A DNA stretch of 64,000 nt from assembly GCA_035771175.1 (NCBI GenBank), contig CM069607.1:18608001-18672000 (forward strand). The letters are read 5' to 3'. Source of the stretch: Paratinospora sagittata (lineage: Eukaryota; Streptophyta; Magnoliopsida; Ranunculales; Menispermaceae). The position numbers and the translations under genes are program-made. The notes beneath the pieces are model-generated. The model had not been told where the DNA came from. It worked only from the letters and a program-made list of their open reading frames with translations, and made no database searches. This document shows, piece after piece, positions 27,935-40,769 of the stretch (position 1 is its first letter; each line of letters opens with the position of its first letter).

Positions 27935-29047
27935 CTTCATATACTTATAGTTTAAAACAATGGATAGCTTCTGAAAATCTCAGCACGAAACGGATAAAAT
28001 TAAGAACTTGCTAAACAATAAGGTTATCTTCAAGACAGTTTACATACTCTCTCCTTTTGATTCAGGTCGAAGCTTCTATTGGCAATGCAAGAATCATACT
28101 CTCTCCTTTTGAAATACTCTTTGGAAAACACAGCCTAACTTGCAAAAATGGTGTGTTGTATCTTTTAAAATTAGAGAATGAGTGTTTTATTAAATTAGCA
28201 GTTGCAGGTCAAAAAGCAAGAGAGTAGGATATGATTTGAATTCAAAACATTGTTTAATTCAAAGTTGTTTTGCCCGTGCGACACAATAGGAATCATCCAG
28301 GTGTTAGTGGAGAATATTTCCGTTACGATTCCCAGTCAAAACTTTGCAAGGAATATAAAAATCGATCAAGGAAAAGGGCCCACGTTTTTCTCGTTAGAAA
28401 TGTGAGATTTCTAACTCTGACGTGGATAGCAAGCTATTGGGTTGTGTATCATGCTCTCTAATGACGGGTAGCGGACTATTGCAGGTCGATATACACAAAC
28501 CCGGGAGCCCAAGTTTTTCAGACTCTCCGATAACGTGCAATCAAGGTCTATAGCACGATATTGCCCATTTTACTAAAAATCGAAAGAACACGACAACTAC
28601 TCTATAGCGAGTTATCAAAAGGGATACCGCGCTGTTGGCAATTTTCAAGAAATATTGATTTTTGATTATTCAACCCTATCAGCGTGCTATCAACACTGAT
28701 AGTGCGCTATTGCCTTTCGAAAATTCTTGGTAAAGTGCCGGATAGCCCGATTTTGGAAAAATTAATATTTTAACACTTAAGAACCAATCCATTGACTCGA
28801 AACACTGTTAAATCATTCAAAACTCATTGAAATTATGATTAAAACCTTTCGAAAAATATTTTGGCAAAATCAAATACTAAATCCAAGTGATTTTGAAGAC
28901 TTTGCATTTTAGAGAGTTTTCGTGCTGAGATTGGTCGAGAGGTTACCCTACACACCTAAGATCAAGCTAATTGTTTGATGTCTTCTTGTTGATTAGTTGT
29001 AGCACTCAGAGAAGGAATATAGGTGATGTGTTCTCTTACTGAGGACA
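27935..29047 (+). repeat. Rearranged satellite monomer (1113 bp) with 18-bp duplication and 65-bp loss
   Basis: CATACTCTCTCCTTTTGA occurs at 28043-28060, replacing the usual GCAATTTTGA, and again at its normal place 28095-28112. This looks like a local template switch. At about 28969 GATCAAGCTAA joins directly to TTGTTTGATG, losing about 65 bp that normally contain GCATTAGCATTGAGATATG and the GATAGCTATTG motif. Confidence 0.75.
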
Positions 29048-30182
29048 CTTCATATACTTACAGTTTAAAACAAAGGATAGCTTCTGAAAATCTCAGCACA
29101 AAAGGGATAAAATGAAGAACTTGCTAAATAATGAGGTCATCTTCAAGACAGTTTGCAATTTTGATTTATGTCGAAGCTTTTATTGGCAACGCAAGAATCA
29201 TACTCTCTTCTTTTGAAATACTCTTTGGTAAGCACAGTCTAACTTGCAAAAATGGTGTGTGTTGTATCTTTTAAAATTAGAGAATGAGTGTTTTATTAAA
29301 TTAGCAGTTGCAGGTAAAAAAGCAAGAGAGTAGGATATGATTTGAATTCAAAACATTGTTTAATTCAAAGTTGTTTTGCCCGTGCGACACAAAGGGAATC
29401 ATCCTTGTGTTAGTGGAGAATATTTCAGTTACGATTGCCGGTCAAAACTGTGCAAGGAATAGAAAAATCGAGAAGGGAAAGGGGCCACGTTTTTCTCGTT
29501 AGAAATGTTAGATTTCTAACTCTAACATGGATAGCATGCTATTGGGTTGTGTATCATGCTCTCTAATTAAGGATAGCGGACTATTGCAGGTCGATATACA
29601 CAAACCCGGGAGCTCGAGTTTTTCAGACTCTCCGATAGCGTGCAATCATGGTCTATAGCACGCTACTGCCCATTTTACTAAAAATCGATAGATCACGGCA
29701 ACTGCTCTATAACGACTTATCAAAAGGGATACCGAGCCGTAGGCAATTTTCAAGAAAAATAGATTTTTGATTATTCAACCTTATTAGCGTGCTATCAACA
29801 CTGATAGTGCGCTATTGCCTTTTGAAAAACTTTGGCAATGTGCTGGATAGCTCGATTTTGGAAAAATTAATATTTTAACACTTCAGAACTATTCCATTAA
29901 CTCAAAACAGTTTTAAATCGTTCAAAACTCATTGAAATTATGATTAAAACTAAATCAAAGTGATTTTGAAAACTTTGCAATTTAGACAGTTTTCGTGCTG
30001 AGATTGATTGAGAGGTTGCCCAACACACCTAAGATCAAACTAATGCATTAACATTGAGATGTGTCTTCGTTCTTAGAGCTTGATATTTGTAGACTTTGAT
30101 AGCTATTGTTTTATGTGTTCTCGATGATTAGTTGTAGCACCTAGAGAACGAATATCGGTGATGTGTTCTCTTACTGAGGACA

Positions 30183-32059
30183 CTTCATATACTTATAGTT
30201 TAAAACAATGGATAGCTTCTGAAACTCTCAGCACGAAAGGGATAAAATGAAGAACCAGCTAATCAATAAGGTTATCTTCAAGACAGTTTGCAATTTTGAT
30301 TCAGGTCGAAACCTTTATTGGCAATGCAAGAATCACGACTCTGAAATACTCTTTGGAAAAGCACTGTTTAACTTGCAAAAAATTGTGTTTGTTGTATCTT
30401 TTAAAATTAGCAGTTGCAGGTTAAAAAGCAAGAGAGTTGGATATGATTTCAATTCAAAACATTGTTTAATTCAAAGTTGTTTTGCCCGTGCGGCACAATG
30501 GGAATCATCTAGGTGTTAGTGGAGAATATTTCAGTTACGATTCCCAGTCAAAACTTTGCAACGAATAGAAAAATCGAGCAAGGAAAGGGATCACTTTTTT
30601 CTCGTTTGAAATGTGAGATTTTTAACTCTGACGTGCCTAGCATGCTATTGGATTGTGTATCATGCTCTCTAATGACGGGAAGCGGACTATTGTAAGTCGA
30701 TATACACAAACCCAGGAGCTCGAGTTTTTCAGACTCTCCGATAGCGTGCAATCAAGGTCTATAGCACGCTATTGCCCATTTTACTAAAAATCAAAAGATC
30801 ACGGCAACTGCTCTCTAGCGAGTTATCAAAAGGGATACCGCGTTGTAGGCAATTTTCAAGAAATTTAGATTTTTGATTATCCAACCCTATCAGCGTGCTA
30901 TCAACACTGATAGCGCCCTATTGCCTTTCGAAATTTCTTGGCAAAGTGCTGGATATCCCGATTTTGGAAAAATTAATATTTTAACACTTAAGAACCATTC
31001 CATTGACCCGAAACACTTTTAAATCATTCAAAACTCATTGAAATTGTGATTAAAACCTTTCGAAAAATATTTTGTCAAAATCAAAAACTAAATCCAAGTG
31101 ATTTTGAAGACTTTGCAATTTAGAGAGTTTTCGTGCTGAGATTGATCGAGAGGTTACCCTACACACCTAAGATCAAACTAATGCATTAGCATTGAGATAT
31201 GTCTTCGTTCTTACAGCTTGATTTTTGTAGACTTTGATAGCTATTGTTTGATGTGTTCTTGATTATTAGTTATAGCACTCAGAGAAAGAATAAAGGTGAT
31301 CTGTTCTCTTACTGAGAACACTTTATATACTTATAGTTAAAACAAAGGATAGCTTTTGAAAATCTCAGCACAAAAGGAATAAAATGAAGAACTTGCTAAA
31401 CAAAGAGGTTATCTTCAAGACAGTTTTCAATTTTGATTCAGGTCGAAGCTTTTATTGGCAATGCAAGAATCACGAGTCTCTTCTTTTGAAATACTCTTTG
31501 GAAAGCAGAGTCTAACTTCCTAAAATCGTGTGTGTTGTATCTTTTAAAATTAGAGAATGAGTGTTTTATTAAATTAGCAGTTTCAGGTTAAAAGCAAGAG
31601 AGTAGGATATGATTTGAATTCAAAACATTGTTTAATTCAAAGTTGTTTTGCCCGTGCGACACAATGGGAATCATCCAGGTGTTAGTGGAGAATATTTCAG
31701 TTACGATTCCCAGTGAAAACTTTGCAAGGAATAGATAAATCCAGCAAGGGAAAGGGGCCACGTTTTCCTCGTTAGAAATGTGAGATTTCTAACTCTGACG
31801 TGGATAACATGCTATTGGGTTGTGTGTCATACTCTCTAATTACGGATAGCGGACTATTGCAGGTCGATATACGCAAACCCGGGAGCTTGAGTTTTTCAGA
31901 CTCTTCGATAGCGTGAAATCAAGGTGTATAGCATGCTATTATTGCCCATTTTACTAAAAATCAAAAGTTCACGGCAACTGCTCTATAGCGAGTTATCAAA
32001 AGGGATACCGCGCTGTAGGCAATTTTCAAGAAAAATAGATTTTTGATTATTCAACCCTA
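30183..32059 (+). repeat. Satellite block C1: diverged monomers
   Basis: Anchors at 30183 and 31321, followed by 32491. These monomers keep the hairpin arm GTGCTATC and the GAC(A/G)CAATGGGAATCATC region, but carry many private substitutions. Two losses near 30340-30410 reduce the first unit to 1138 bp. A 3-bp gain (CTATTATTGCCC) appears near 31938 and again near 33105 and 35263, marking related units. No gene is visible. Confidence 0.8.
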
Positions 32060-32490
32060 TCAGCGTGGTATCAACACTGATAGTGCGCTATTGCCTTTTG
32101 AAAATTCTTTCAAATTGCTGGATAGCCCGATTTTGGAAAAATTAAGATTTAAACACTTAAGAACCATTACATTGACTCGAAACACTTTTAAATCATTGAA
32201 AACTCATTCAAAATTATGATTAAATCCTTTCGAAAAATATTTTGTCAAAATCAAATACGAAATCCAAGTGATTTTGAAGACTTTGCAATTTAGAGAGTAT
32301 TCGTGCTGAGATTGATCGAGAGGCTACCCTACACACCTAAGATCAAACTAATGCATTAGCATTGAGATATGTCTTCTTTCTTAGAGCTTGATATTTGTAG
32401 ACTTTGATAGATATTGTTTGATGTCTTCTTGATGATTATTTGTAGCACTCAGAGATAGAATATAGGTGATGTGTTCTCTTACTGAGGTCA

Positions 32491-33477
32491 CTTCATATAC
32501 TTATAGTTTAAAACAATGGATAGCTTCTGAAAATCTCTGCACGAAAGGGATAAAATGAAGAACTTGCTAAACAATAAGGTTATCTTCAAGACAGTTTGCA
32601 ATTTTGATTCAGGTCGAAGCTTTTATTGGCAATGCAAGAATCATACTCACTTCTTTTGGAATACTCTTTGGAAAGCACAGTCTAACTTGCAAAAATGGTG
32701 CGTGTTGTATCTTTGAAAATTATAAAATGAGCGTTTTATTAATTTGCAGTTACAGGTTAAAAAGCAAGGGAGTAGGAAATGATTTGAATTCAAAACATTG
32801 TTTAATTCAAAGATGTTTTGCCCGTGCGACACAATGGGAATCATCCAGGTGTTAGTGAAGAATATTTCAGTTCTGATTCCCGGTGAAAACTGTCGAAGGA
32901 ATAGTAAAATTGAGCAAGGGAAAGGGGCCACATTTTTCTCGTTAGAAATGTGAGATTTCTAACTCTGACGTGGAAAACATGCTATTGGGTTGTGTATCAT
33001 GCTCTCTAATTACAGATAGCGGACTATTGCTGGTCGATATACACAAACCCGGGAGCTCGAGTTTTTCAGACTTTCCGATAGCGTGGAATCAAGGTGTATA
33101 GCACGCTATTATTGCCCATTTTACTAAAAATCGAAAGTTCATGGCAACTGCTCTATAGCGAGTTATCAAAAGGGATAACGCGCTGTAGGTAATATTCAAG
33201 AAAAATAGATTTTTGATTATTCAACCCTATCAGCGTGGTATCAACACTGATAGTGTGCTATTGCCTTTTGAAAATTCTTTCAAATTGCTGGATAGCCCGA
33301 TTTTGGAAAAATTAATGTTTAAACACTTAAGAACCATTACATTGACTCGAAAAACTTTTAAATAATTCAAAACTCACTGAAATAATTATTAAAACCTTTC
33401 GAAATATATTTGTCAAAATCAAATACTAAATCGAAATGATTTTGACAAATAGGTGATGTGTTCTCTTACTGAGAACA
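32491..33477 (+). repeat. Internally deleted satellite monomer (987 bp)
   Basis: This is the shortest unit in the window. At about 33445 the sequence ATGATTTTGAC runs directly into AAATAGGTGATGTG, removing about 180 bp that normally include the GAGAGTTTTCGTGCTGAG and GATATTTGTAGAC regions. Everything outside the junction remains in register. Confidence 0.85.
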
Positions 33478-36400
33478 CTGCATATAGTTACAGTTTAAAA
33501 CAAAGGATAGCTTCTAAGAATCTCAGCACAAAAGGGATAAAATGAAGAACTTGCTAAACAATGAGGTTATCTTCAAGACAGTTTGCAATTTTGATTCCGG
33601 TCGAAGCTTTTATTGGCAATGCAAGAATCATACTCTCTTCTTTTGAAATACCCTTTGGAAAGCACAGTCTAACATCCAAAAATCGTGTGTGTTGTATCTT
33701 TTAAAATTAGAGAATGAGTGTTTTATTAAATTAGCAGTTGCAGGTTAAAAAGCAAGAGAGTAGGATATGATTTGAATTCAAAACATTGTTTAATTCAAAG
33801 TTGTTTTGCCCGTTCGACACGATGGGAATCATGCAAGTGTTAGTGAAGAATATCTCAGTTACGATTCCAAGTCAAAACTGTCGAAGGAATAGAAAAATTG
33901 AGCAAGGGAAATGGGCCATGTTTTTCTCGTTAGAAATGTGAGATTTCTAACTCTGACGTGAATAGCATGCTATTGGGTTGTGTATCATGCTCTCTAATTA
34001 CGGATAGCGGACTATTGCAGGTCAATATACACAAACACGAGACCACGGTTTTTTCTGATGCTCCGATAGCGTGCCATCAAGGTCTATAGCACACTATTGC
34101 CCATTTTACTAAAAATCGAAAGATCACGACAACTGTTCTATAGCGAGTTATCAAAAGGGATAGCGCGCTGTATGCAATTTTCAAGAAAAATAGATTTTTG
34201 ATTATTCAACACTCTCAGCGTGGTATCAACACTGATAATGCGCTATTGCCTTTTGAAAATTCTTGGCAAAGTGTTGGATAGCCCGATTTTGGAAAAATTA
34301 ATCTTTTAACAATTAAGAACCATTCCATTGATTCGAAATACTTTTAAATAATTCAAAACTCATTGAAATTATGATTAAAACCTTTAAAAAAATATTTTGT
34401 CAAAATCAAATGCTGAATCCAAGTGATTTTAAAGACTTTGCAATTTAGAGAGTTTTCGTGCTGAGATTGATCGAGATGTTGCCCTACACACCTACGATCA
34501 AACTAATGCATTAGCAATGAGATATGTCTTCGTTCTTAGAGCTTGATATTTGTAGACCTTGATAGCTATTGTTTCCTGTGTTCTTGATGCTTAGTTGTAG
34601 CACTCAGAGAAAGAATATAGGTGATGTGTTCTCTTACTGAGAACACTTCATATACTTACAGTTTAAAACAAAGGATAGCTTCTGAAAATCTCTGCACAAA
34701 AGGGATAGAATGAAGAACTTGATAAACAATGAGCTTATCTTCAAGATAGTTTGCAATTTTGATTCAGGTCGAAGCTTTTTTGGCAATGCAAGACTCACGA
34801 CTCTCTTCTTTTGAAATACTCTTTGGAAAGCACAGTCTAAGTTGCAAAAATTGTGTGTTGTATCTTTGAAAATTAGAGAATGAGTGTTTTATTAAATTAG
34901 CAGTTGCAGGTTAAAAAGCAAGAGAGTAGGATATGATTTGAATTCAAAACATTGTTTAATTCAAAGTTGTTTTGCCCGTGCGACACAATGGGAACCATCC
35001 AGGTGTTAGTGAAGAATATTTCAGTTATGATTCCCAGTCAAAACTGTCGAAGGAATAGAAAATTCGACCAAGGGAAATGGTCGACGTTTTTCTTGTTAGA
35101 AATGTGAGATTTCTAACTCTGACGTGGATAACATGCTATTGGGTTGTGTATCATGCTCTCTAATTACGGATAGCGGACTATTGCAGGGCGATATACACAA
35201 ACCCGGGAGCTCGAGTTTTTCAGACTCTCCAAAAGCGTGCAATCATGGTCTATAGCACGCTATTATTGCCCATTTTACTAAAAATTGAAACTTCACGGCA
35301 ACTGCTCTATAGCGGGTTATCAAAAGGGACAGTGCGCTGTAGGCAACTTTTAAGAAAAATATATTTTTGATTATTCAATCCTATCAGCGTGGTATCAACA
35401 CTGATAGTGCGCTATTGCCATTTGAAAATTCTTGGCAAAGTGCTGGATAGCCCGATTTTGGAAAAATTAACATTTAACAATTAAGAACCATTCCATTGAT
35501 TCGAAACACTTTTAAATAATTCATAACTCATTGAAATTATGATTAAAACCTTTCGAAAAATATTTTGTCAAAATCAAATACTAAATCCAAGTGATTTTGA
35601 AGACTTTGCAGTTTAGAGAATTTTCGTGCTGAGATTGATCGAGAGGTTACCGTACACACCTAAGACCAAACTAATGGATTAGAATTGAGATATATCGTCG
35701 TTCTTAGAGCTTGATATTTGTAGACCTTGATAGCTATTGTTTGCTGTGTTCTTGATGATTAGTTGTAGCACTTAGAGAAAGAATATAGGGGATGTGTTCT
35801 CTTACTGAGAACACTTCATATACTTACAGTTTAAAACAAAGGATAGCTTCTGAAAATCTCAGCACAAAAGGGATAGAATGAAGAACTTGATAAACAATGA
35901 AGTTATCTTCAAAACAGTTTGCAATTTTGATTCAGGTCGAAGCTTTTATTGGCAATGCAAGACTTACGACTCTCTTCTTTTGAAATACTCTTTGGAAAGC
36001 AGAGTCTAACTTGCAAAAATCGTGTGTGTTGTATCTTTTAAAATTAGAGAATGAGTGTTTTACTAAATTAGCAGTTGCAGGTTAAAAAACAAGATAATAG
36101 GATATGATTTGAATTCAAAACATTATTTAATTCAAAGTTGTTTTGCCCGTGCGACACAATGGGAACTATCCAGGAGTTAGTGAAGAATATTTCAGTTACG
36201 ATTCCCAGTCAAAACTGTCAAAGAAATAGAAAAATCGAGCAAGGGAAACGGGCCATGTTTTTCTCGTTAGAAATGTGAGATTTCTAACTCTGACGTGGAT
36301 AGCATGCTATTGGGTTGTGTATCATTTTCTCTAATTACGGATAGCGGACTATTGCAGGTCGATATACACAAACCCGGGAGCTCGAGTTTTTCAGACGCTC

Positions 36401-39323
36401 CGATAGCGTGCAATCAAGGTCTATAGCACACTATTGACCATTTTACTAAAAATCGAAAGATCACGGCAACTACTCTAAAGCGAGTTATCAAAAGGGATAG
36501 CGCGCTATAGACAATTTTCATGAAAAATAGATTTTTGATTGTTCAACACTGTCAGCGTGGTATCAACACTGATAGTGTGCTATTGCCTTTTGAAAATTCT
36601 TTGCAAAGTGCTGGATAGCCCGATTTTGGAAAATTAATATTTAAACACTTAAGAACTATTCCATTGACTCGAAACACTTTTAAATCATTCAAAACTCACT
36701 GAAATTATGATTAAAACCTTTCAGAAAATATTTTGTCAATATCAAATACTAAATCCAAGTTATTTTGAAGACTTTGCAATTTAGAGAGTTTTCATGCTGA
36801 GATTGATCGAGATGTTACCCTACACACGTAAGATCAAACTAATGGATTAGCAATGAGATATGTCTTCGTTCTTAGAGCTTGATATTTGTAGACCTTGATA
36901 GTTATTGCTTGCTTTGTTCTCGATGATTAGTGGTAGCACTCAGAGAAAGAATATCGGTGATGTGTTCTCTTACTGAGAACACTTCATATACTTACAGTTT
37001 AAAACAAAGGATAGCTTCTGAAAATCTCAACACAAAAGGGATAGAATGAAGAACTTGATAAACAATGAGGTTATCTTCAAGACAGTTTGCAATTTTGATT
37101 CAGGTCGAAGCTTTTATTGGCATTGCAAGACTCACGACTCTCTTCTTTTGAAATACTCTTTGGAAAGCACAGTCTAAGTTGCAAAAATTGTGTGTTGTAT
37201 CTTTGAAAATTAGAGAATAAGTGTTTTTATTAAATTAGCAGTTGCAGGTGAAAAAGCAAGAGAGTAGGATATGATTTGAATTCAAAACATTGTTTAATTC
37301 AAAGTTGTTTTGCCCGTGCGACACAATGGGAATCATCTAGGTGTTAGTGAAGAATATTTTAGTTACGATTCCCAGTCAAAACTGTCGAAGGAATAGAAAA
37401 ATCGAGCAAGGGAAAGGGGCATTGTTTTTGTCGTTAGAAATGTGAGATTTCTAACTCTGACGTGGATTGCATGCTATTGGGTTGTGTATCATGCTCTCTA
37501 ATTATGGATAGCGGACTATTGCAGGTCGATATACACAAACTCGGGACCTCGAGTTTTTCAGACGATCCGATAGCATGCAATCAAGGTCTATAGCATACTA
37601 TTCCCATTTTACTAAAAATCAAAAGATCACGACAACTACTCTATAGCGAGTTATCAAAATGGATAGCGCGCTGTAGGCAATTTTCAAGAAAAATAGATTT
37701 TGATTATTCAACACTGTCAGCGTGGTATCAACACTGATAGTGTGCTATTGCCTTTTCAAAATTCTTGGCAAAGTGCTGGATAGCCCGATTTTGGAAAAAA
37801 TAATGTTTAAATGCTTAAGAACCATTCCATTGACTCGAAACACTTTTAAATCATACAAAACTCATTGAAATTATGATTAAGACCTTTCGAAAAATATTTT
37901 GTCAAAATCAAATACTAAATCCAAGTGATTGTGAAGACTTTGCAATTTAGAGAGTTTTCGTGCTTAGATTGATCGAGAAGTTACCCTACACACCTAAGAT
38001 CAAACTAATGCATTACCATTGAGATATGTCTTCGTTCTTAGAGCTTGATATTTGTAGACTTTGATTGCTATTGTTTGATGTGTTCTTGATGATTAGTCCT
38101 AGCACTCACAGAAAGAATATCGGTGATGTGTTCTCTTACTGAGAACACTACATATAGTTGCAGTTTAAAACAAAGGATAGCTTCTGAAAATCTCAGCACA
38201 AAAGGGATAAAATGAAGAACTTGCTAAACAATGAGGTTATCTTCAAGATAGTTTGCAATTTTGATTCAGGTCGAAGCTTTTATTGGCAATGCAAGAATCA
38301 TACTCTCTTCTTTTGAAATACTCTTTGGAAAGTTCAGTCTAACTTGCAAAAATCGTGTATGTTGTATCTTTTAGAATTGGAGAATGAGTGTTTTATTAAA
38401 TTAGCAGTTGCAGGTTAAAAAGCAAAAGAGTAGGATACGATTTGAATTCAAAACATTGTTTAATTCAAAGTTGTTTTGCCCGTGCGACACAATGGGAACC
38501 ATCCAGGTGTTAGTAGAGAATATTTCAATTACGATTCCCAGTCAAAACTGTCGAAAAATAGAAAAATCGAGCACGAGAAAGGGGCCATGTTTTTCCCATT
38601 AGAAATGTGCGATTTCTAACTCTGACGTGGATAGCATGCTATTGGGTTGTGTATCATGCTCTCTAATTACGGATAGCGGACTATTGCAGGTCGATATACA
38701 CAAAGCCGGGAGCTCGAGTTTTTCAGACTCTCCGATAGCGTGCAATCAAGGTATATAGCATGCTATTGCCCTTTTTACTAAAAATCGAAAGACCACGGCA
38801 ACTGCTCTAAAGCGAGTTATCAAAAGGGATAGCGCGCTATAGGCAATTTTCATGAAAAATAGATTTTTGATTATTCAACACTGTCAGCGTGGTATCAACA
38901 CTGATAGTGTGCTATTGCCTTTTGAAAATTCTTTGCAAAGTGCTGGATAGCCCGATTTTGGAAAAATTAATATTTAAACACTTAAGAACTATTGCATTGA
39001 CTCGAAACACTTTTAAATCATTCAAAACTCAATGAAATTATGATTAAGACCTTTCGAAAAATATTTTGTCAAAATCAATTACAAAATCCAAGTGATTTTG
39101 AAGACTTTGCATTTTAGAGAGTTTTCGTGCTGAGATTGATCGAGAAGTTACCCTACACACCTAAGATCAAATTAATGCATTAGCATTGAGATATGTCTTC
39201 GTTCTTAGAGCTTGATATTTGTAGACTTTGATTGCTATTGTTTGATGTGTTCTTGATGATTAGTTCTAGCACTCACAGAAAGAATATAGCTGATGTGTTC
39301 TCTTACTGAGAACACTACATATA

Positions 39324-39328
39324 GTTAC
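39324..39328. repeat. Target-site duplication, left copy (gttac)
   Basis: The five bases gttac directly precede TGTAATACCC at 39329. The same five bases follow the other end at 43912-43916. An undisturbed neighbouring monomer (near 45080) reads ATAGTTACAGTTT with a single gttac. A 5-bp duplication is typical of LTR-retrotransposon integrase. Confidence 0.93.
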
Positions 39329-39462
39329 TGTAATACCCTGTATTTCACAAAAAAAAAAAAAAAAAAAAATACTATTTGAAATTTTTACTATTTGGGCAAC
39401 GCCCGAACGTTCAGGCGCATGCCAGAACGTTCAGGCGCGTGCCAGAACGTTCAGACGCGTGA
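39329..39462 (+). repeat. Terminal inverted LTR fragment, left arm
   Basis: These 134 bp are the reverse complement of the opposite terminus (43788-43911). Outside the homopolymer (21 A here, 31 T there) and one extra 20-bp repeat unit here, about 93 positions align with two differences, both transitions (CCCTG/CCCCG and TTTGGG/TTTGGA). The match stops at 39462, where gag coding sequence begins on the minus strand. The arm contains three GAACGTTC palindromes, at 39405, 39425 and 39445. Confidence 0.9.
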
Positions 39463-40769
39463 GCGATGGCATATGCTCTGCCCTGATTCCGTTGACCCTG
39501 GTTCTGCTGGGTCTGCCTGGGTTGGGCATTAGCAGCAGGTGGTGCTTGTTGGACTGGAATAGCCGGAATAGGTTGCTGAAGGTGCGGACAAAGATGTTTG
39601 ACATGGCCCTTCTGGCCGCAATTGTAACAAGTCGGCCTGTACTGCTGATTGTGTTGCTGGCCATTCTGATAATTCTGCTGGCCTTGTTGATTGTGGTGTC
39701 GACCACCACCTCTGCCATTGTCGTTGCTACGGCCACCTCGTCCATAACGACCACCACGGCCATGGTTGTGGAAACCCTGATGGTTAGGGGTAGAAGGTTC
39801 AGCCGCAGGTGTTGTGGCCTCATTCTTGGAAACTGGGGCTGGGAGGGCTGGGTTTTGATTGTAGTAGGGCTTTTTCTTGTTGCCCTGTTGGGAGCCTTGT
39901 TGGGAAAACGTTGCAGGCCGTTTGCCCTTATTCATTCTCTGTTCTTGTAAGAGTTTCTCTTGTTCAAAGCTCATGGCCTTGTCAACAACCTCCTTGTAAA
40001 TCTTGAGATCCAAGATCGATAAGGCTTGTCGAATGTCATGGCGAAGACCATTATAAAATTTCTCACTCTTATCTCGCTCCGTTGAGATGGTAGAGAGAGA
40101 GTAGACTGATAATTCTTTAAATTTTCCAGCATATTCTCTGACAGTCATGGTGCCCTGATATAACTTAGGAAATTCCTGGCGCTTCTGCTTTGTCACCGCG
40201 CTGGGAAAATACTCATCAATAAACATTGACTCAAACTGTTGCCAAGTCATATCTGCTATATTGACCCTTGGGTCTTCTTTCACTGTGATCCACCATGTGT
40301 TTGCGGCACCAACAAGATGGTAGGTTGCTAGTGGAATTTTACGAGTCTCATCGACTCCCATTGCATTAAGAGCCTTCTTGGACTCATCCAACCACTTTTG
40401 CACCTCATCAGGATCAATGGTACCATCGAAAGTAAGAGGTTGTAGCCGCTTGTATTTAGTAATCTGATCGGTTTGAGCTTCGGACCCTAATTTTACAGGT
40501 GCTTGAACCGTGGCAACCTGACTGGCTGCGGTCTCACGAACGACAGTTTGAACAGTGACCTTCATCGCCTCAATAAATCCAACGAAAAAAGTTTCAATGC
40601 TTGAAGGCATGGCAAAGGGTGCGGGTGGTGGTGGTATTGCCTGCCCAGATGTAGTGGCAGTGTTGGGTGTGGCCTGTGCTGTTGTCTGAGGCGGCGGTTC
40701 CTGAATCTCAGGAGGTGCCTCCACTGCTGGACGAACAACACGTGGCCTTCCTCTTTTCCTGGTTTGCAT
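39411..40769 (-). CDS. gag: Gag polyprotein of a Ty3/gypsy-type retrotransposon, C-terminus replaced
   Basis: 452 codons. Residues 1-50 are basic and then Pro/Thr-rich (MQTRKRGRPR start). Residues about 106-265 are a retrotransposon gag (capsid-like) domain with LTFDGTIDPDEVQKWL, the AANTWW motif (155-160), FIDEYFP and MTVREYAGKFKEL. Residues 330-375 are Gly/Arg- and Gln-rich with RGG repeats. Residues 381-394 are a CCHC zinc knuckle, C-X2-C-X4-H-X4-C (CYNCGQKGHVKHLC). In this family Gag forms the cytoplasmic virus-like particle and packages the element RNA through the knuckle. The family-like C-terminal GRAYAIA ends at residue 436. Residues 437-452 are translated from the inverted LTR fragment, so the reading frame was joined to foreign sequence and no protease or RT follows. 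The frame is intact otherwise. Chromovirus-like assignment (Tekay or similar) is tentative. Confidence 0.9.
   Translation of the reverse strand: MQTRKRGRPRVVRPAVEAPPEIQEPPPQTTAQATPNTATTSGQAIPPPPAPFAMPSSIETFFVGFIEAMKVTVQTVVRETAASQVATVQAPVKLGSEAQTDQITKYKRLQPLTFDGTIDPDEVQKWLDESKKALNAMGVDETRKIPLATYHLVGAANTWWITVKEDPRVNIADMTWQQFESMFIDEYFPSAVTKQKRQEFPKLYQGTMTVREYAGKFKELSVYSLSTISTERDKSEKFYNGLRHDIRQALSILDLKIYKEVVDKAMSFEQEKLLQEQRMNKGKRPATFSQQGSQQGNKKKPYYNQNPALPAPVSKNEATTPAAEPSTPNHQGFHNHGRGGRYGRGGRSNDNGRGGGRHHNQQGQQNYQNGQQHNQQYRPTCYNCGQKGHVKHLCPHLQQPIPAIPVQQAPPAANAQPRQTQQNQGQRNQGRAYAIAHASERSGTRLNVLACA

Larger units (their letters stand above)
19231..30182 (+). repeat. Satellite block B: dimeric higher-order repeat of long and deleted monomers
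   Basis: Anchors are at 19945, 21101, 22235, 23405, 24539, 25707, 26875, 27935 and 29048. Type B1 (19945, 22235, 24539, 25707) carries TAATTACGTATAGCGG and TGATTAGAA. Type B2 (21101, 23405, 29048, parts of 18807 and 26875) carries GATAGCATACTATTGGG or a close form, TAATTAAGGAT, and a loss of about 33 bp in which TGATTAAAAC runs directly into AAAATCAAAGTG. B1 and B2 alternate, with same-type spacing of 2290-2304 bp, as far as 24539. After that the pattern decays. The 12-bp shortfall of the monomer at 19945 is a loss within TTTATTGGCAATGCAAG at about 20075. Confidence 0.85.
32060..39328 (+). repeat. Satellite block C2, left of the mobile element
   Basis: Anchors are at 32491, 33478, 34646, 35814, 36982, 38148 and 39315. 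All units carry GTGGTATC in place of GTGCTATC in the 12-bp hairpin, at about 32065, 33235, 34218, 35389, 36556, 37721 and 38886. The unit anchored at 39315 is interrupted by the mobile element and continues at 43917. Its length without the insertion is exactly 1168 bp. Confidence 0.88.

Noticed and set aside
39459..39950. 163-codon plus-strand frame and the 130-codon minus frame at 39431-39823, opposite or overlapping gag
   Set aside because: Both are shadows of the compositionally biased Gln/Gly/Arg-rich gag region. The gag frame has a zinc knuckle and a capsid-like domain, and these frames have neither.
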